A stretch of 64,000 nt of DNA, taken from NCBI GenBank assembly GCA_964019135.1, contig OZ025255.1, forward strand, positions 6,448,001 through 6,512,000. Direction: 5' to 3'. The DNA is from Arenicola marina (Eukaryota > Annelida > Polychaeta > Arenicolidae). This document shows positions 11,401 through 23,714 of the stretch, in pieces. Both the position numbers and the translations under genes were made by a program. Each line of letters opens with the position of its first letter. Position 1 is the first letter of the stretch. The notes under the pieces were generated by a model. That model did no database searches. It was given only the letters and a program-made list of their open reading frames with translations, and was not told the DNA's origin.

Positions 11401-13439
11401 CCCCTGGGTGATGGAGCAGCGTGTAGGGTATGATGTGATGTTCGATGTTGATACTGTAGGATACACAGAGAGTGCCCCCCCCCCCCTCCCCCTGGGTGTT
11501 AAAGCAGCGTGTAGGGTATGATGTGATGTTCGATGTTGATACTGTAGGATACACAGCGAGTGCCCCCCCCCCTCCCTCTAGGTGTTAAAGCAGCGTGTAG
11601 GGTATGATGTGATGTTCGATGTTGATACTGTAGGATACACAGCGAGTGCACCCCCCCCCCCCCCTGGGTGATGGAGCAGCGTGTAGGGTATGGTGTGATG
11701 TTCGATGTTGATACTGTAGGATACACAGCGAGTGCACCCCCCCCCCCTGGGTGATGGAGCAGCGTGTAGGGTATGATGTGATGTTCGATGTTGATACTGT
11801 AGGATACACAGCGAGTGCCCCCCATCCCCTCCCCCTGGGTGTTAAAGCAGCGTGTAGGGTATGATGTGATGTTCGATGTTGATACTGTAGGATACACAGC
11901 GAGTGCACCCCCCCCCCTGGGTGATGGAGCAGCGTGTAGGGTATGATGTGATGTTCGATGTTGATACTGTAGGATACACAGCGAGTGCCCCCCCCCCCCT
12001 CCCCCTAGGTGTTAAAGCAGCGTGTAGGGTATGATGTGATGTTCGATGTTGATACTGTAGGATACACAGCGAGTGCCCCCCCCCTCCCCCTAGGTGTTAA
12101 AGCAGCGTGTAGGGTATGATGTGATGTTCGATGTTGATACTGTAGGATACACAGCGAGTGCACCCCCCCCCCGTGGGTGATGGAGCAGCGTGTAGGGTAT
12201 GATGTGATGTTCGATGTTGATACTGTAGGATACACAGCGAGTGGCCCCCCCCCCTCCCCCTAGGTGTTAAAGCAGCGTGTAGGGTATGATGTGATGTTCG
12301 ATGTTGATACTGTAGGATACACAGCGAGTGCACCCCCCCCCCCCTGGGTGATGGAGCAGCGTGTAGGGTATGATGTGATGTTCGATGTTGATACTGTAGG
12401 ATACACAGCGAGTGGCCCCCCCCCCCTCCCCCTAGGTGTTAAAGCAGCGTGTAGGGTATGATGTGATGTTCGATGATGATACTGTAGGATACACAGCGAG
12501 TGCACCCCCCCCCCCTGGGTGATGGAGCAGCGTGTAGGGTATGATGTGATGTTCGATGTTGATACTGTAGGATACACAGAGAGTGCCCCCCCCCCCCCGC
12601 CTGGGTGATGGATCAGCGTGTAGGGTATGATGTGATGTTCGATGTTGATACTGTAGGATACACAGAGAGAGCCCCCCCCCTTCCGCCTGGGTGTTAAAGC
12701 AGCGTGTAGGGTATGATGTGATGTTCGATGTTGATACTGTAGGATACACAGCGAGTGCCCCCCCCCCCCTGGGTGATGGAGCAGCGTGTAGGGTATGATG
12801 TGATGTTCGATGATGATACTGTCGGATACAGAGCGAGTGCCCCCCCCCCCCCACCTGGGTGTTGGAGCAGCGTGCAGGGTATGATGTGATGTTCGATGTT
12901 GATACTGTAGGATACACAGAGAGTGCCCCCCCCTCCCCCTGGGTGTTAAAGCAGCGTGTAGGGTATGATGTGATGTTCGATGTTGATACTGTAGGATACA
13001 CAGAGAGTGCCCCCCATCCCCTCCCCCTGGGTGTTAAAGCAGCGTGTAGGGTATGATGTGATGTTCGATGTTGATACTGTAGGATACACAGCGAGTGCCC
13101 CCCCCCTCCCCCTGGGTGTTAAAGCAGCGTGTAGGATATGATGTGATGTTCGATGTTGATACTGTAGGATACACAGCGAGTGCCCCCCCCCCCCCCACAC
13201 CTGGGTGTTGGAGCAGCGTGTAGGGTATGGTGTGATGTTCGATGTTGACACTGTAGGATACACAGCGAGTGGCTCTCTGGGTGTTGAAGCAGCGTGTAGG
13301 GTATGATGTGATGTTCGATGTTGATACTGTAGGATACACAGCGAGTGGCTCTCTGGGTGTTGAAGCAGCGTGTAGGGTATGATGTGATGTTCGATGTTGA
13401 TACTGTAGGATACACAGAGAGTGCCCCCCTCCACCTGGG

Positions 13440-16400
13440 TGTTGGAGCAGCGTGTAGGGTAGGATGTGATGTTCGATGTTGATACTGTAGGATACACAGC
13501 GAGTGCCCCCCCCCCCCTCCCCCTGGGTGTTAAAGCAGCGTGTAGGGTATGATGTGATGTTCGATGATGATACTGTAGGATACACAGCGAGTGCCCCCCC
13601 CCCCTGGGTGATGGAGCAGCGTGTAGGGTATGATGTGATGTTCGATGTTGATACTGTAGGATACACAGCGAGTGCCCCCCCCCCCCCGGGTGTTGGAGCA
13701 GCGTGTAGGGTATGATGTGATGTTCGATGTTGATACTGTAGGATACACAGCGAGTGCACCCCCCCCCCACCTGGGTGTTGGAGCAGCGTGTAGGGTATGA
13801 TGTGATGTTCGATGTTGATACTGTAGGATACACAGCGAGTGCCCCCCTCCCCCTGGGTGTTGGAGCAGCGTGTAGGGTATGATGTGATGTTCGATGTTGA
13901 TACTGTAGGATACACAGAGAGTGCCCCCCCCCTCCGCCTGGGTGTTAAAGCAGCGTGTAGGGTATGATGTGATGTTCGATGTTGATACTGTAGGATACAC
14001 AGCGAGTGCCCCCCCCCCCCTGGGTGATGGAGCAGCGTGTAGGGTATGATGTGATGTTCGATGATGATACTGTAGGATACACAGCGAGTGCCCCCCCCCC
14101 CTGGGTGATGGAGCAGCGTGTAGGGTATGATGTGATGTTCGATGTTGATACTGTAGGATACACAGCGAATGCCCCCCCCCCCCCTGGGTGATGGAGCAGC
14201 GTGTAGGGTATGATGTGATGTTCGATGATGATACTGTAGGATACACAGCGAGTGCCCCCACCCCTCTGGGTGATGGAGCAGAGTGTAGGGTATGATGTGA
14301 TGTTCGATGATGATACTGTAGGATACACAGCGAGTGCCCCCACCCCTCTGGGTGATGGAGCAGCGTGTAGGGTATGATGTGATGTTCGATGTTGATACTG
14401 TAGGATACACAGCGAGTGGCTCTCTGGGTGTTGGAGCAGCGTGTAGGGTATGATGTGATGTTCGATGTTGATACTGTAGGATTCACAGCGAGTGTCCCCC
14501 GCCCCCCTGGGTGATGGAGCAGCGTGTAGGGTATGATGTGATGTTCGATGTTAATACTGTAGGATACACAGCGAGTGACCCCCTCCCCCCCTCCCTGGGT
14601 TTTGGTGCAGCGTGTAGGGTATGATGTGATGTTCGATGTTGATACTGTAGGATACACAGAGAGTGCCCCCCCCCTCCCCCTGGGTGTTAAAGCAGCGTGT
14701 AGGGTATGATGTGATGTTCGATGTTGATACTGTAGGATACACAGAGAGTGCCCTCGCCCCCCTCCCCCTGGGTGTTAAAGCAGCGTGTAGGGTATGATGT
14801 GATGTTCGATGTTGATACTGTAGGATACACAGCGAGTGCCCCCCCCCTCCCCCTAGGTGTTAAAGCAGCGTGTAGGGTATGATGTGATGTTCGATGTTGA
14901 TACTGTAGGATACACAGCGAGTGCACCCCCCCCCCCTGGGTGATGGAGCAGCGTGTAGGGTATGATGTGATGTTCGATGTTGATACTGTAGGATACACAG
15001 AGAGTGCCCCCCCCCCCCGCCTGGGTGATGGATCAGCGTGTAGGGTATGATGTGATGTTCGATGTTGATACTGTAGGATACACAGAGAGTGCCCCCCCCC
15101 CCTCCGCCTGGGTGTTAAAGCAGCGTGTAGAGTATGATGTGATGTTCGATGTTGATACTGTAGGATACACAGCGAGTGCCCCCCCCTCCCCCTGGGTGTT
15201 AAGGCAGCGTGTAGGGTATGATGTGATGTTCGATGTTGATACTGTAGGATACACAGAGAGTGCCCCCCACCCCCTCCCCCTGGGTGATGGAGCAGCGTGT
15301 AGGGTATGATGTGATGTTCGATGTTGATACTGTAGGATACACAGCGAGTGCCCCCCCCCCTCCCCCTGGGTGTTAAAGCAGCGTGTAGGATATGATGTGA
15401 TGTTCGATGTTGATACTGTAGGATACACAGCGAGTGCCCCCCCCCCCCCAACACCTGGGTGTTGGAGCAGCGTGTAGGGTATGATGTGGTGTTCGATGTT
15501 GATACTGTAGGATGCACAGCGAGTGGCTCTCTGGGTGTTGAAGCAGCGTGTAGGGTATGATGTGATGTTCGATGTTGATACTGTAGGATACACAGCGAGT
15601 GGCTGTCTGGGTGTTGAAGCAGCGTGTAGGGTATGATGTGATGTTCGATGTTGATACTGTAGGATGCACAGCGAGTGGCTCTCTGGGTGTTGAAGCAGCG
15701 TGTAGGGTATGATGTGATGTTCGATGTTGATACTGTAGGATACACAGCGAGTGGCTCTCTGGGTGTTGAAGCAGCGTGTAGGGTATGATGTGATGTTCGA
15801 TGTTGATACTGTAGGATACACAGCGAGTGGCTCTCTGGGTGTTGAAGCAGCGTGTAGGGTATGATGTGATGTTCGATGTTGATACTGTAGGACACACAGC
15901 GAGTGCCCCCCCCCCCGGGTGTTGGAGCAGCGTGTAGGGTATGATGTGATGTTCGATGTTGATACTGTAGGATACACAGCGAGTGCCCCCCCCCCGGGTG
16001 TTGGAGCAGCGTGTAGGGTATGATGTGATGTTCGATGTTGATACTGTAGGATACACAGCGAGTGCTCCCCCCCCCCCGGGTGTTGGAGCAGCGTGTAGGG
16101 TATGATGTGATCTTCGATGTTGATACTGTAGGATACACAGCGAGTGGCTCTCTGGGTGTTAAAGCAGCGTGTAGGGTATGATGTGATGTTCGATGTTGAT
16201 ACTGTAGGACACACAGCGAGTGCCCCCCCCCCCCGGGTGTTGGAGCAGCGTGTAGGGTATGATGTGATGTTCGATGTTGATACTGTAGGATACACAGCGA
16301 GTGCCCCCCCCCCCGGGTGTTGGAGCAGCGTGTAGGGTATGATGTGATGTTCGATGTTGATACTGTAGGATACACAGCGAGTGCCCCCCCCCCCCCCCCA

Positions 16401-16489
16401 CCTGGGTGTTGGAGCAGCGTGTAGGGTATGATGTGATGTTCGATGTTGATACTGTAGGATACACAGCGAGTGCCCCCCTCCCCCTGGGT
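13440..16489. repeat. 3.05-kb tandem duplication inside the 83-bp array, copy 1
   Basis: The ordered series of unit variants from about 13440 recurs at +3050. Diagnostic pairs are gattcacagcgagtgtcccc at 14481 and 17531, the aacacctggg junction at 15450 and 18501, and the agtgctcccc variant at 16061 and 19111. The copies differ mainly by one or two bases of C-tract length. Adjacent units to the left do not match, which puts the left boundary near 13430-13440. Confidence 0.85.
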
Positions 16490-19400
16490 GTTGGAGCAGC
16501 GTGTAGGGTATGATGTGATGTTCGATGTTGATACTGTAGGATACACAGCGAGTGCCCCCCCCCCCTCCCCCTGGGTGTTAAAGCAGCGTGTAGGGTATGA
16601 TGTGATGTTCGATGATGATACTGTAGGATACACAGCGAGTGCCCCCCCCCCCCTGGGTGATGGAGCAGCGTGTAGGGTATGATGTGATGTTCGATGTTGA
16701 TACTGTAGGATACACAGCGAGTGCCCCCCCCCCCCCCGGGTGTTGGAGCAGCGTGTAGGGTATGATGTGATGTTCGATGTTGATACTGTAGGATACACAG
16801 CGAGTGCACCCCCCCCCCACCTGGGTGTTGGAGCAGCGTGTAGGGTATGATGTGATGTTCGATGTTGATACTGTAGGATACACAGCGAGTGCCCCCCTCC
16901 CCCTGGGTGTTGGAGCAGCGTGTAGGGTATGATGTGATGTTCGATGTTGATACTGTAGGATACACAGAGAGTGCCCCCCCCCTCCGCCTGGGTGTTAAAG
17001 CAGCGTGTAGGGTATGATGTGATGTTCGATGTTGATACTGTAGGATACACAGCGAGTGCCCCCCCCCCCCCTGGGTGATGGAGCAGCGTGTAGGGTATGA
17101 TGTGATGTTCGATGATGATACTGTAGGATACACAGCGAGTGCCCCCCCCCCCTGGGTGATGGAGCAGCGTGTAGGGTATGATGTGATGTTCGATGTTGAT
17201 ACTGTAGGATACACAGCGAGTGCCCCCCCCCCCCTGGGTGATGGAGCAGCGTGTAGGGTATGATGTGATGTTCGATGATGATACTGTAGGATACACAGCG
17301 AGTGCCCCCACCCCTCTGGGTGATGGAGCAGAGTGTAGGGTATGATGTGATGTTCGATGATGATACTGTAGGATACACAGCGAGTGCCCCCACCCCTCTG
17401 GGTGATGGAGCAGCGTGTAGGGTATGATGTGATGTTCGATGTTGATACTGTAGGATACACAGCGAGTGGCTCTCTGGGTGTTGGAGCAGCGTGTAGGGTA
17501 TGATGTGATGTTCGATGTTGATACTGTAGGATTCACAGCGAGTGTCCCCCGCCCCCCTGGGTGATGGAGCAGCGTGTAGGGTATGATGTGATGTTCGATG
17601 TTAATACTGTAGGATACACAGCGAGTGACCCCCTCCCCCCCTCCCTGGGTTTTGGTGCAGCGTGTAGGGTATGATGTGATGTTCGATGTTGATACTGTAG
17701 GATACACAGAGAGTGCCCCCCCCCTCCCCCTGGGTGTTAAAGCAGCGTGTAGGGTATGATGTGATGTTCGATGTTGATACTGTAGGATACACAGAGAGTG
17801 CCCTCGCCCCCCTCCCCCTGGGTGTTAAAGCAGCGTGTAGGGTATGATGTGATGTTCGATGTTGATACTGTAGGATACACAGCGAGTGCCCCCCCCCTCC
17901 CCCTAGGTGTTAAAGCAGCGTGTAGGGTATGATGTGATGTTCGATGTTGATACTGTAGGATACACAGCGAGTGCACCCCCCCCCCCTGGGTGATGGAGCA
18001 GCGTGTAGGGTATGATGTGATGTTCGATGTTGATACTGTAGGATACACAGAGAGTGCCCCCCCCCCCGCCTGGGTGATGGATCAGCGTGTAGGGTATGAT
18101 GTGATGTTCGATGTTGATACTGTAGGATACACAGAGAGTGCCCCCCCCCCCCTCCGCCTGGGTGTTAAAGCAGCGTGTAGAGTATGATGTGATGTTCGAT
18201 GTTGATACTGTAGGATACACAGCGAGTGCCCCCCCCTCCCCCTGGGTGTTAAGGCAGCGTGTAGGGTATGATGTGATGTTCGATGTTGATACTGTAGGAT
18301 ACACAGAGAGTGCCCCCCACCCCCTCCCCCTGGGTGATGGAGCAGCGTGTAGGGTATGATGTGATGTTCGATGTTGATACTGTAGGATACACAGCGAGTG
18401 CCCCCCCCCCTCCCCCTGGGTGTTAAAGCAGCGTGTAGGATATGATGTGATGTTCGATGTTGATACTGTAGGATACACAGCGAGTGCCCCCCCCCCCCCC
18501 AACACCTGGGTGTTGGAGCAGCGTGTAGGGTATGATGTGGTGTTCGATGTTGATACTGTAGGATGCACAGCGAGTGGCTCTCTGGGTGTTGAAGCAGCGT
18601 GTAGGGTATGATGTGATGTTCGATGTTGATACTGTAGGATACACAGCGAGTGGCTGTCTGGGTGTTGAAGCAGCGTGTAGGGTATGATGTGATGTTCGAT
18701 GTTGATACTGTAGGATGCACAGCGAGTGGCTCTCTGGGTGTTGAAGCAGCGTGTAGGGTATGATGTGATGTTCGATGTTGATACTGTAGGATACACAGCG
18801 AGTGGCTCTCTGGGTGTTGAAGCAGCGTGTAGGGTATGATGTGATGTTCGATGTTGATACTGTAGGATACACAGCGAGTGGCTCTCTGGGTGTTGAAGCA
18901 GCGTGTAGGGTATGATGTGATGTTCGATGTTGATACTGTAGGACACACAGCGAGTGCCCCCCCCCCGGGTGTTGGAGCAGCGTGTAGGGTATGATGTGAT
19001 GTTCGATGTTGATACTGTAGGATACACAGCGAGTGCCCCCCCCCCGGGTGTTGGAGCAGCGTGTAGGGTATGATGTGATGTTCGATGTTGATACTGTAGG
19101 ATACACAGCGAGTGCTCCCCCCCCCCCCCGGGTGTTGGAGCAGCGTGTAGGGTATGATGTGATCTTCGATGTTGATACTGTAGGATACACAGCGAGTGGC
19201 TCTCTGGGTGTTAAAGCAGCGTGTAGGGTATGATGTGATGTTCGATGTTGATACTGTAGGACACACAGCGAGTGCCCCCCCCCCCCCGGGTGTTGGAGCA
19301 GCGTGTAGGGTATGATGTGATGTTCGATGTTGATACTGTAGGATACACAGCGAGTGCCCCCCCCCCCGGGTGTTGGAGCAGCGTGTAGGGTATGATGTGA

Positions 19401-19540
19401 TGTTCGATGTTGATACTGTAGGATACACAGCGAGTGCCCCCCCCCCCACCTGGGTGTTGGAGCAGCGTGTAGGGTATGATGTGATGTTCGATGTTGATAC
19501 TGTAGGATACACAGCGAGTGCCCCCCTCCCCCTGGGTGTT
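16490..19540. repeat. 3.05-kb tandem duplication inside the 83-bp array, copy 2
   Basis: Second member of the pair, directly abutting copy 1. Match to copy 1 is lost near 19540-19580, where the last units of the array diverge (cacatcgag, gcggcgtg variants). Confidence 0.85.
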
Positions 19541-19687
19541 GGAGCAGCGTGTAGGGTATGATGTGATGTTCGATGTTGATACTGTAGGATACACATCGAG
19601 TGCCCCCCCCCCCCCCGGGTGTTAAAGCGGCGTGTAGGGTATGATGTGATGTTCGATGATGATACTGTAAGATACACAGCGAGTGGT

Positions 19688-21299
19688 AATTTTTGCAAAA
19701 TTTTGTTCAAGGAGAGGAAGCTCTGGGGGGGGGGGGGGTTTGGACGGACGGAGTGCTTTGTTGCCAACCGCTCAGAGTCCCTAGTATCAGACTAATTCCT
19801 TAACGGACAGTCCAATCGAGGGTAAAAGAAACAGGCCACAGATTTATGCTGGCACAACTTCATAAGCACAGGGCCATTGTCTAAATACATGCTAAACCTG
19901 TATAAAGCGTTTGCCTTTCTTTAGGCGTGAAAACCGTTGAAACCGGTATTATAAATGGTTTCGGTTTCCCGCCGGTTTCAGGGAATCGAACACGCCCTTA
20001 ACATAGGTACAATGCGGTACCTTTATCGAAGTAAGCAGTGACGTTTTATATTGAAGGATTATAAACACTCTATTTTTTAAAATGGGAATTATTACCAAGT
20101 GGGAATCACGTATGCTGGAGGTAGTCTTGTTTCCTGGGACCCGAGCCAGGCCCGCCTGTGGATGACTCAGCTGTTTAAATGCCCGAGCTGTGGCCCGGGC
20201 CGTATTAATACGCCCCGGGTCCACGGCGAGGCGGGAGGACTGATCCACTTGTAGGTCTGGACCCCGGGGCGTATTAATACGGCCCGGGCCACAGGCGAGT
20301 CAGGGAGACAGATCCACTGGATGCCCTGGACCTCGGGGCGTATTAATACGGCCCGTGGTCCCGGGCCACCACGAGCTGGGTTGGGTTGGATCTATTTCTG
20401 AACCCCGGGCCACGTCCGCGCGTTGGAAAGACAAGTGTCGCCAGATACGTAACGTGGGGCCCGGGGTGGTGCTTTTACGGTACATGTTTTCATTAAAACT
20501 TCAAATACAGTTATTAAAAATGCAGTCGTATTGCGGAATTCTAACACCTCACTTTTCCCAAATTTTAAACGTAGCCAGATAGGTGGCATTGTTATTGCCT
20601 ATATTGTGTATGGTGTTACATTGATGAGCTCCGGCAAGGTTCGAAGGTATCGCGATGCGGCTGTATCATCCATCATTATATTACGGTACGTTGGGTTATA
20701 CATACGCTATAACTCCTCACACCAACAGTGTGTGCCCATACAGTGATGGAGTTAATTCATTGATATTAAAACTAATCCATTTTAGCAGCGCCTGTAACTT
20801 AACATTTAATTTCCATAATAAACTCAAAATTCATACAATCTGTACACAAATAGTGCAAGTGTAACTACCAGCACGTACTCATGGAAATTTGCTCTCTGTT
20901 GTAGCAGAGTGTACCCCTAGAAGACCAGTTTCTGGCCGTGTTATACACTTCGCCTATGGAGCCTAACACAGGGAGAATAACACAGACGTTTTGTGATTAT
21001 CGTCAAAACATCATTTGTCAGCTCCGGCGTGCCAGGGAGGTGGGGTGATATGGTAACCAGATGGTAACCAGAGGTTTGAATGTTAAATTTAATTTAATTT
21101 TAACAAGATAACGGACAAATCGAAAGTTGTAGGTGCTAGCGATAGAGAGAGGGAGGAAATTGTCTGCTTGTTAAGACGAACATTTTCAATTTTCGTCTTA
21201 TGTCGGTGTGTTCCGTTTTTCTGTCTGTGTGTTTGCCTGTGCGCGCTCTGTAGGTCGCAAAACGCAACATTTCGTTCTGTAACTTTACCCATCGATAGG
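19688..21299. other. Unique spacer with a G-run and GC-rich palindromes, no gene seen
   Basis: A G-run of about 13 lies near 19726. The stretch 20190-20350 is listed separately. The rest (20360-21290) is moderately AT-rich, with no domain-bearing frame or splice-bounded exon recognised. Confidence 0.55.
20192..20350. repeat. Three GC-rich repeats each centred on the palindrome cgtattaatacg
   Basis: The 12-bp perfect palindrome cgtattaatacg occurs at 20201-20212, 20270-20281 and 20339-20350. Its flanks are gcccgggc on one side and gccccggg on the other. The first copy is inverted relative to the other two, so 20186-20292 forms a long imperfect inverted repeat. The second and third copies are direct repeats at 69 bp. 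The intervening sequence (gatccact, ggtctggacc or gccctggacc) is shared too. Confidence 0.8.
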
Positions 21300-22150
21300 T
21301 GTTCGACATATCTCGGTCAAGTTCGTTAGCGGGGTATGTACGTCAAAGGTCAAGGTCACAGGATTATTTTGTTTGTTCCTTAACCATTGGTAGAGATTGG
21401 TAGGACCAAAAAAACGGGAAAATCGCTATAACGTTTGCAGTTTCCATTTAATCACGCTGCAATTTATTTCACGTATTGAGCCCATTAGTGCCTTCTATAT
21501 CGTCTTTCATTTGTGCAAATCACCTAAATATTTTAACGTTTAACGTTTAACATGGGACCCTACGGGAGCATTTTTGGCGGGAACAGGGCCTCCTCAATTT
21601 CTCTATGAAGGGTACATGTCAGACATACGACACATTGCGTGAGACATGATATTAGTATTTGAGCGCAAAGTACTTTATTGAGCAAGGTCACGCTTCCAAG
21701 GTCAAGGTCACCTCAAGGTCAAGGTTACGAAACATGTTTTTCCGCGCAACTTCGTTAATATTTGGTCTAAAGATTCGAGGTTTCTTTCAGAGTATTCTTC
21801 AGAGAGATGCGCAAAGCAATGTGCCCTCAGATTTCATCTCACATTTATAGTTTCCGAGTTATTAGATGATCAATTTTGACATTGCCGAAAGTGCAAAAAA
21901 ATCGCTGTGACTACATAAATGCAGGTAGATGACTCATATGTGACGGAATATGTACCCATATTACTGACATCATTTATGCCCAATGCCATCGAAATCGAAC
22001 CAGTAGTTTCGACGCAGGCAAATAATCACACTTTAACATGGCCAAGCCCATGATAAAGCCTCGATACGCCAAATGACTGAGGGCGTGCCATGCCAACGTC
22101 ATGAAATGGGTCTTAACATAATCGAATTGGCAATTTTTTTCCTTCCTTCT
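21300..22150. repeat. Composite repeat, A-block copy 0 (oldest)
   Basis: This block is a diverged homologue of 22966-23714 and 24530-25258. Shared landmarks are gtcaaaggtcaaggtcaca, aatcgctataacgtt, cacgtattg.gcccattag and the end catgataaagcctcgatacg. It keeps about 110 bp (roughly 21678-21787) that the other two copies lack. No coding content was recognised. The family is not named here; AGGTCA-bearing blocks next to CTGT microsatellites are reminiscent of bivalve repeat elements, but that is only an impression. Confidence 0.85.
21683..21727 (+). promoter_or_regulatory. Cluster of five AGGTCA-like half-sites (nuclear-receptor-like), inside A-block copy 0
   Basis: Half-sites end at about 21690, 21704, 21710, 21721 and 21727 (the last is aggtta). 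Three carry the extended aaggtca or tcaaggtca form used by monomeric nuclear receptors such as the ERR and NR5A types. They lie in repeat-derived DNA with no gene nearby, so function is unproven. Confidence 0.3.
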
Positions 22151-22965
22151 CATATGTATATCTGTCTGTGTGTCGGTCTGTGTGGCTGTCCGGCTGTCGC
22201 TCTCTGTGTGACTTTGTCCGGCTGTCGCTGTCTGTGTGGTTGTCCGGCTGTCGCTGTCTGTGTGGCTGTCCGGCTGTCGCTGTCTGTGTGTCGGTCTGTG
22301 TGTGGGTGTACCTGTCTGTGTGTGATGTCTGTCTGCCTGTATGGCTGTCTCTCTGTCTGTCGCTGTCTGTGTGGTTGTCCGGGTGTCGCTGTCTGTGTGG
22401 CTGTCCGGCTGTCGCTGTCTGTGTGTCGGTCTGTGTGTCGGTGTACCTGTCTGTGTGTGATGTCTGTCTGCCTGTATGGCTGTCTCTCTGTCTGTCGCTG
22501 TCTGTGTGGCTGTCCGGCTGACGCTGTCTGTGTGTCGGTCTGTGTGTGGGTGTACCTGTCTGTGTGTGTTGTCTGTCTGCCTGTATGGCTGTCTCTCTGT
22601 CTGTCGCTGTCTGTGTGGCTGTCTGGCTGTCGCTGTCTGTGTGGCTGTCCGGCTGTCGCTGTCTATGTGGCTGTCTCTCTGTCTGTCTCTGTCAGTGAGG
22701 CTGTCCGGCTGTCACTGTCTGTGTGGCTGTCCGGCTGTCGCTGTCTGTGTGGCTGTTCGGTTGTCGCTGTCTGTGTGGCTGTCCGGCTGACGCTGTCTGT
22801 GTGTCGGTCTGTGTGTGGGTGTACCTGTCTGTGTGTGATGTCTGTCTGCCTGTTTGGCTGTCTCTCTGTCTGCCTCTGTCTGTGTGGCTGTCCGGCGCTA
22901 GCTGTCTGCGTGACGGTCTGTGTGTGGGTGTATCTGTCTGTGTCTGTCTGTGTGTCTCTTGGCAA
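22151..22965. repeat. CTGT-rich degenerate minisatellite, copy 1
   Basis: Repeats of ctgtctgtgtggctgtccgg and ctgtcgctgtctgtgtgtcg, with an inner longer repeat near 22290-22570 (gtgtgggtgtacctgtctgt, tgcctgtatggctgtctctc). Cys/Val/Leu-rich open frames (up to 326 codons on plus) are translations of this repeat and are not considered genes. Confidence 0.92.
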
Positions 22966-23714
22966 TCGCCAGGCTAAGTTCGTAGATGGGTCATGTAGGT
23001 CAAAGGTCAAGGTCACAGGAATTTTCCAAATTCGCTTAACCATTGAAAGATAGGACCAAAAAACGGGGAAATCGCTATAACGTTCGCAGTTTCCATTTAA
23101 TCACGCTGCAAATTATTTCACGTATTGGGCCCATTAGTACCTTCTATATCGTTTTTCATTTGGAAAAATCGCCCATATAGTTTTCCCGCTAAAAATTTCC
23201 AAAGTTTAACATGGGACCCTACGAGAGCATTTTGGCGGGAAAATGGCCTCTTCAATTGCTCCATGAATCGGACATGTCAGACAAACGACACCTTGCGTGA
23301 AACATGACATTAGTACTTGGGCGCAAAGTACTATATTGACGCGGTTTGTTTCAGAGTATTCTTCAGAGACAGGCAGAAAGTAATGCGCCCTCAGATTTAG
23401 CCTCACATTCATAGTTTTCGAGTTATTGGATGATCAATTTTGACATTGACGAAAATGCCAAAAAATCGCTGTGACTACATAAATGCAGGTAGATGACTCA
23501 TATGTGGTGGAATATATACCCATATTACTGACATCATGTATGCCAAATACCATCGAAATCGAACCAGTAGTTTCGACGCTGGCAAATAATCACACTTTAA
23601 CATGGCCAAGCCCATGATAAAGCCTCGATACGCCAAATGACTGAGGGCGTGCCATGCCAACGTCATGAAATGGGTCTTAACATAATCGAATTGGCAATTT
23701 TTTTCCTTCCTTCT
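22966..23714. repeat. Composite repeat, A-block copy 1
   Basis: Homologue of 21300-22150, starting just after the minisatellite at gcaatcgccaggctaag and ending where the next minisatellite begins. It lacks the stretch of about 110 bp held by copy 0. It appears identical, or nearly so, to copy 2 over its length up to about 23630. Confidence 0.88.

Larger units (their letters stand above)
8424..19687. repeat. 11.3-kb array of a unit of about 83 bp with a C-tract (roughly 135 copies)
   Basis: Each unit has a conserved body of about 70 bp (beginning tgggtgttaaagcagcg, ending cacagcgagtg) followed by a tract of roughly 7-20 cytosines, often interrupted as ccctccccc. Main body variants at one site are gttaaag, gttggag, gttgaag and gatggag. 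A subset replaces the C-tract with gctctct. Tract-length variation makes unit size range from about 76 to 90 bp. The minus strand lacks stops in all frames, producing open frames up to 1,006 codons. These are by-products of the repeat. The first units (8424-8800) are the most diverged, as usual for an array edge. Confidence 0.97.

Noticed and set aside
14687-17707. 1,006-codon minus-strand open frame and its neighbours
   Set aside because: Produced by the 83-bp repeat and its C-tracts; no start context, domain or selection pattern.
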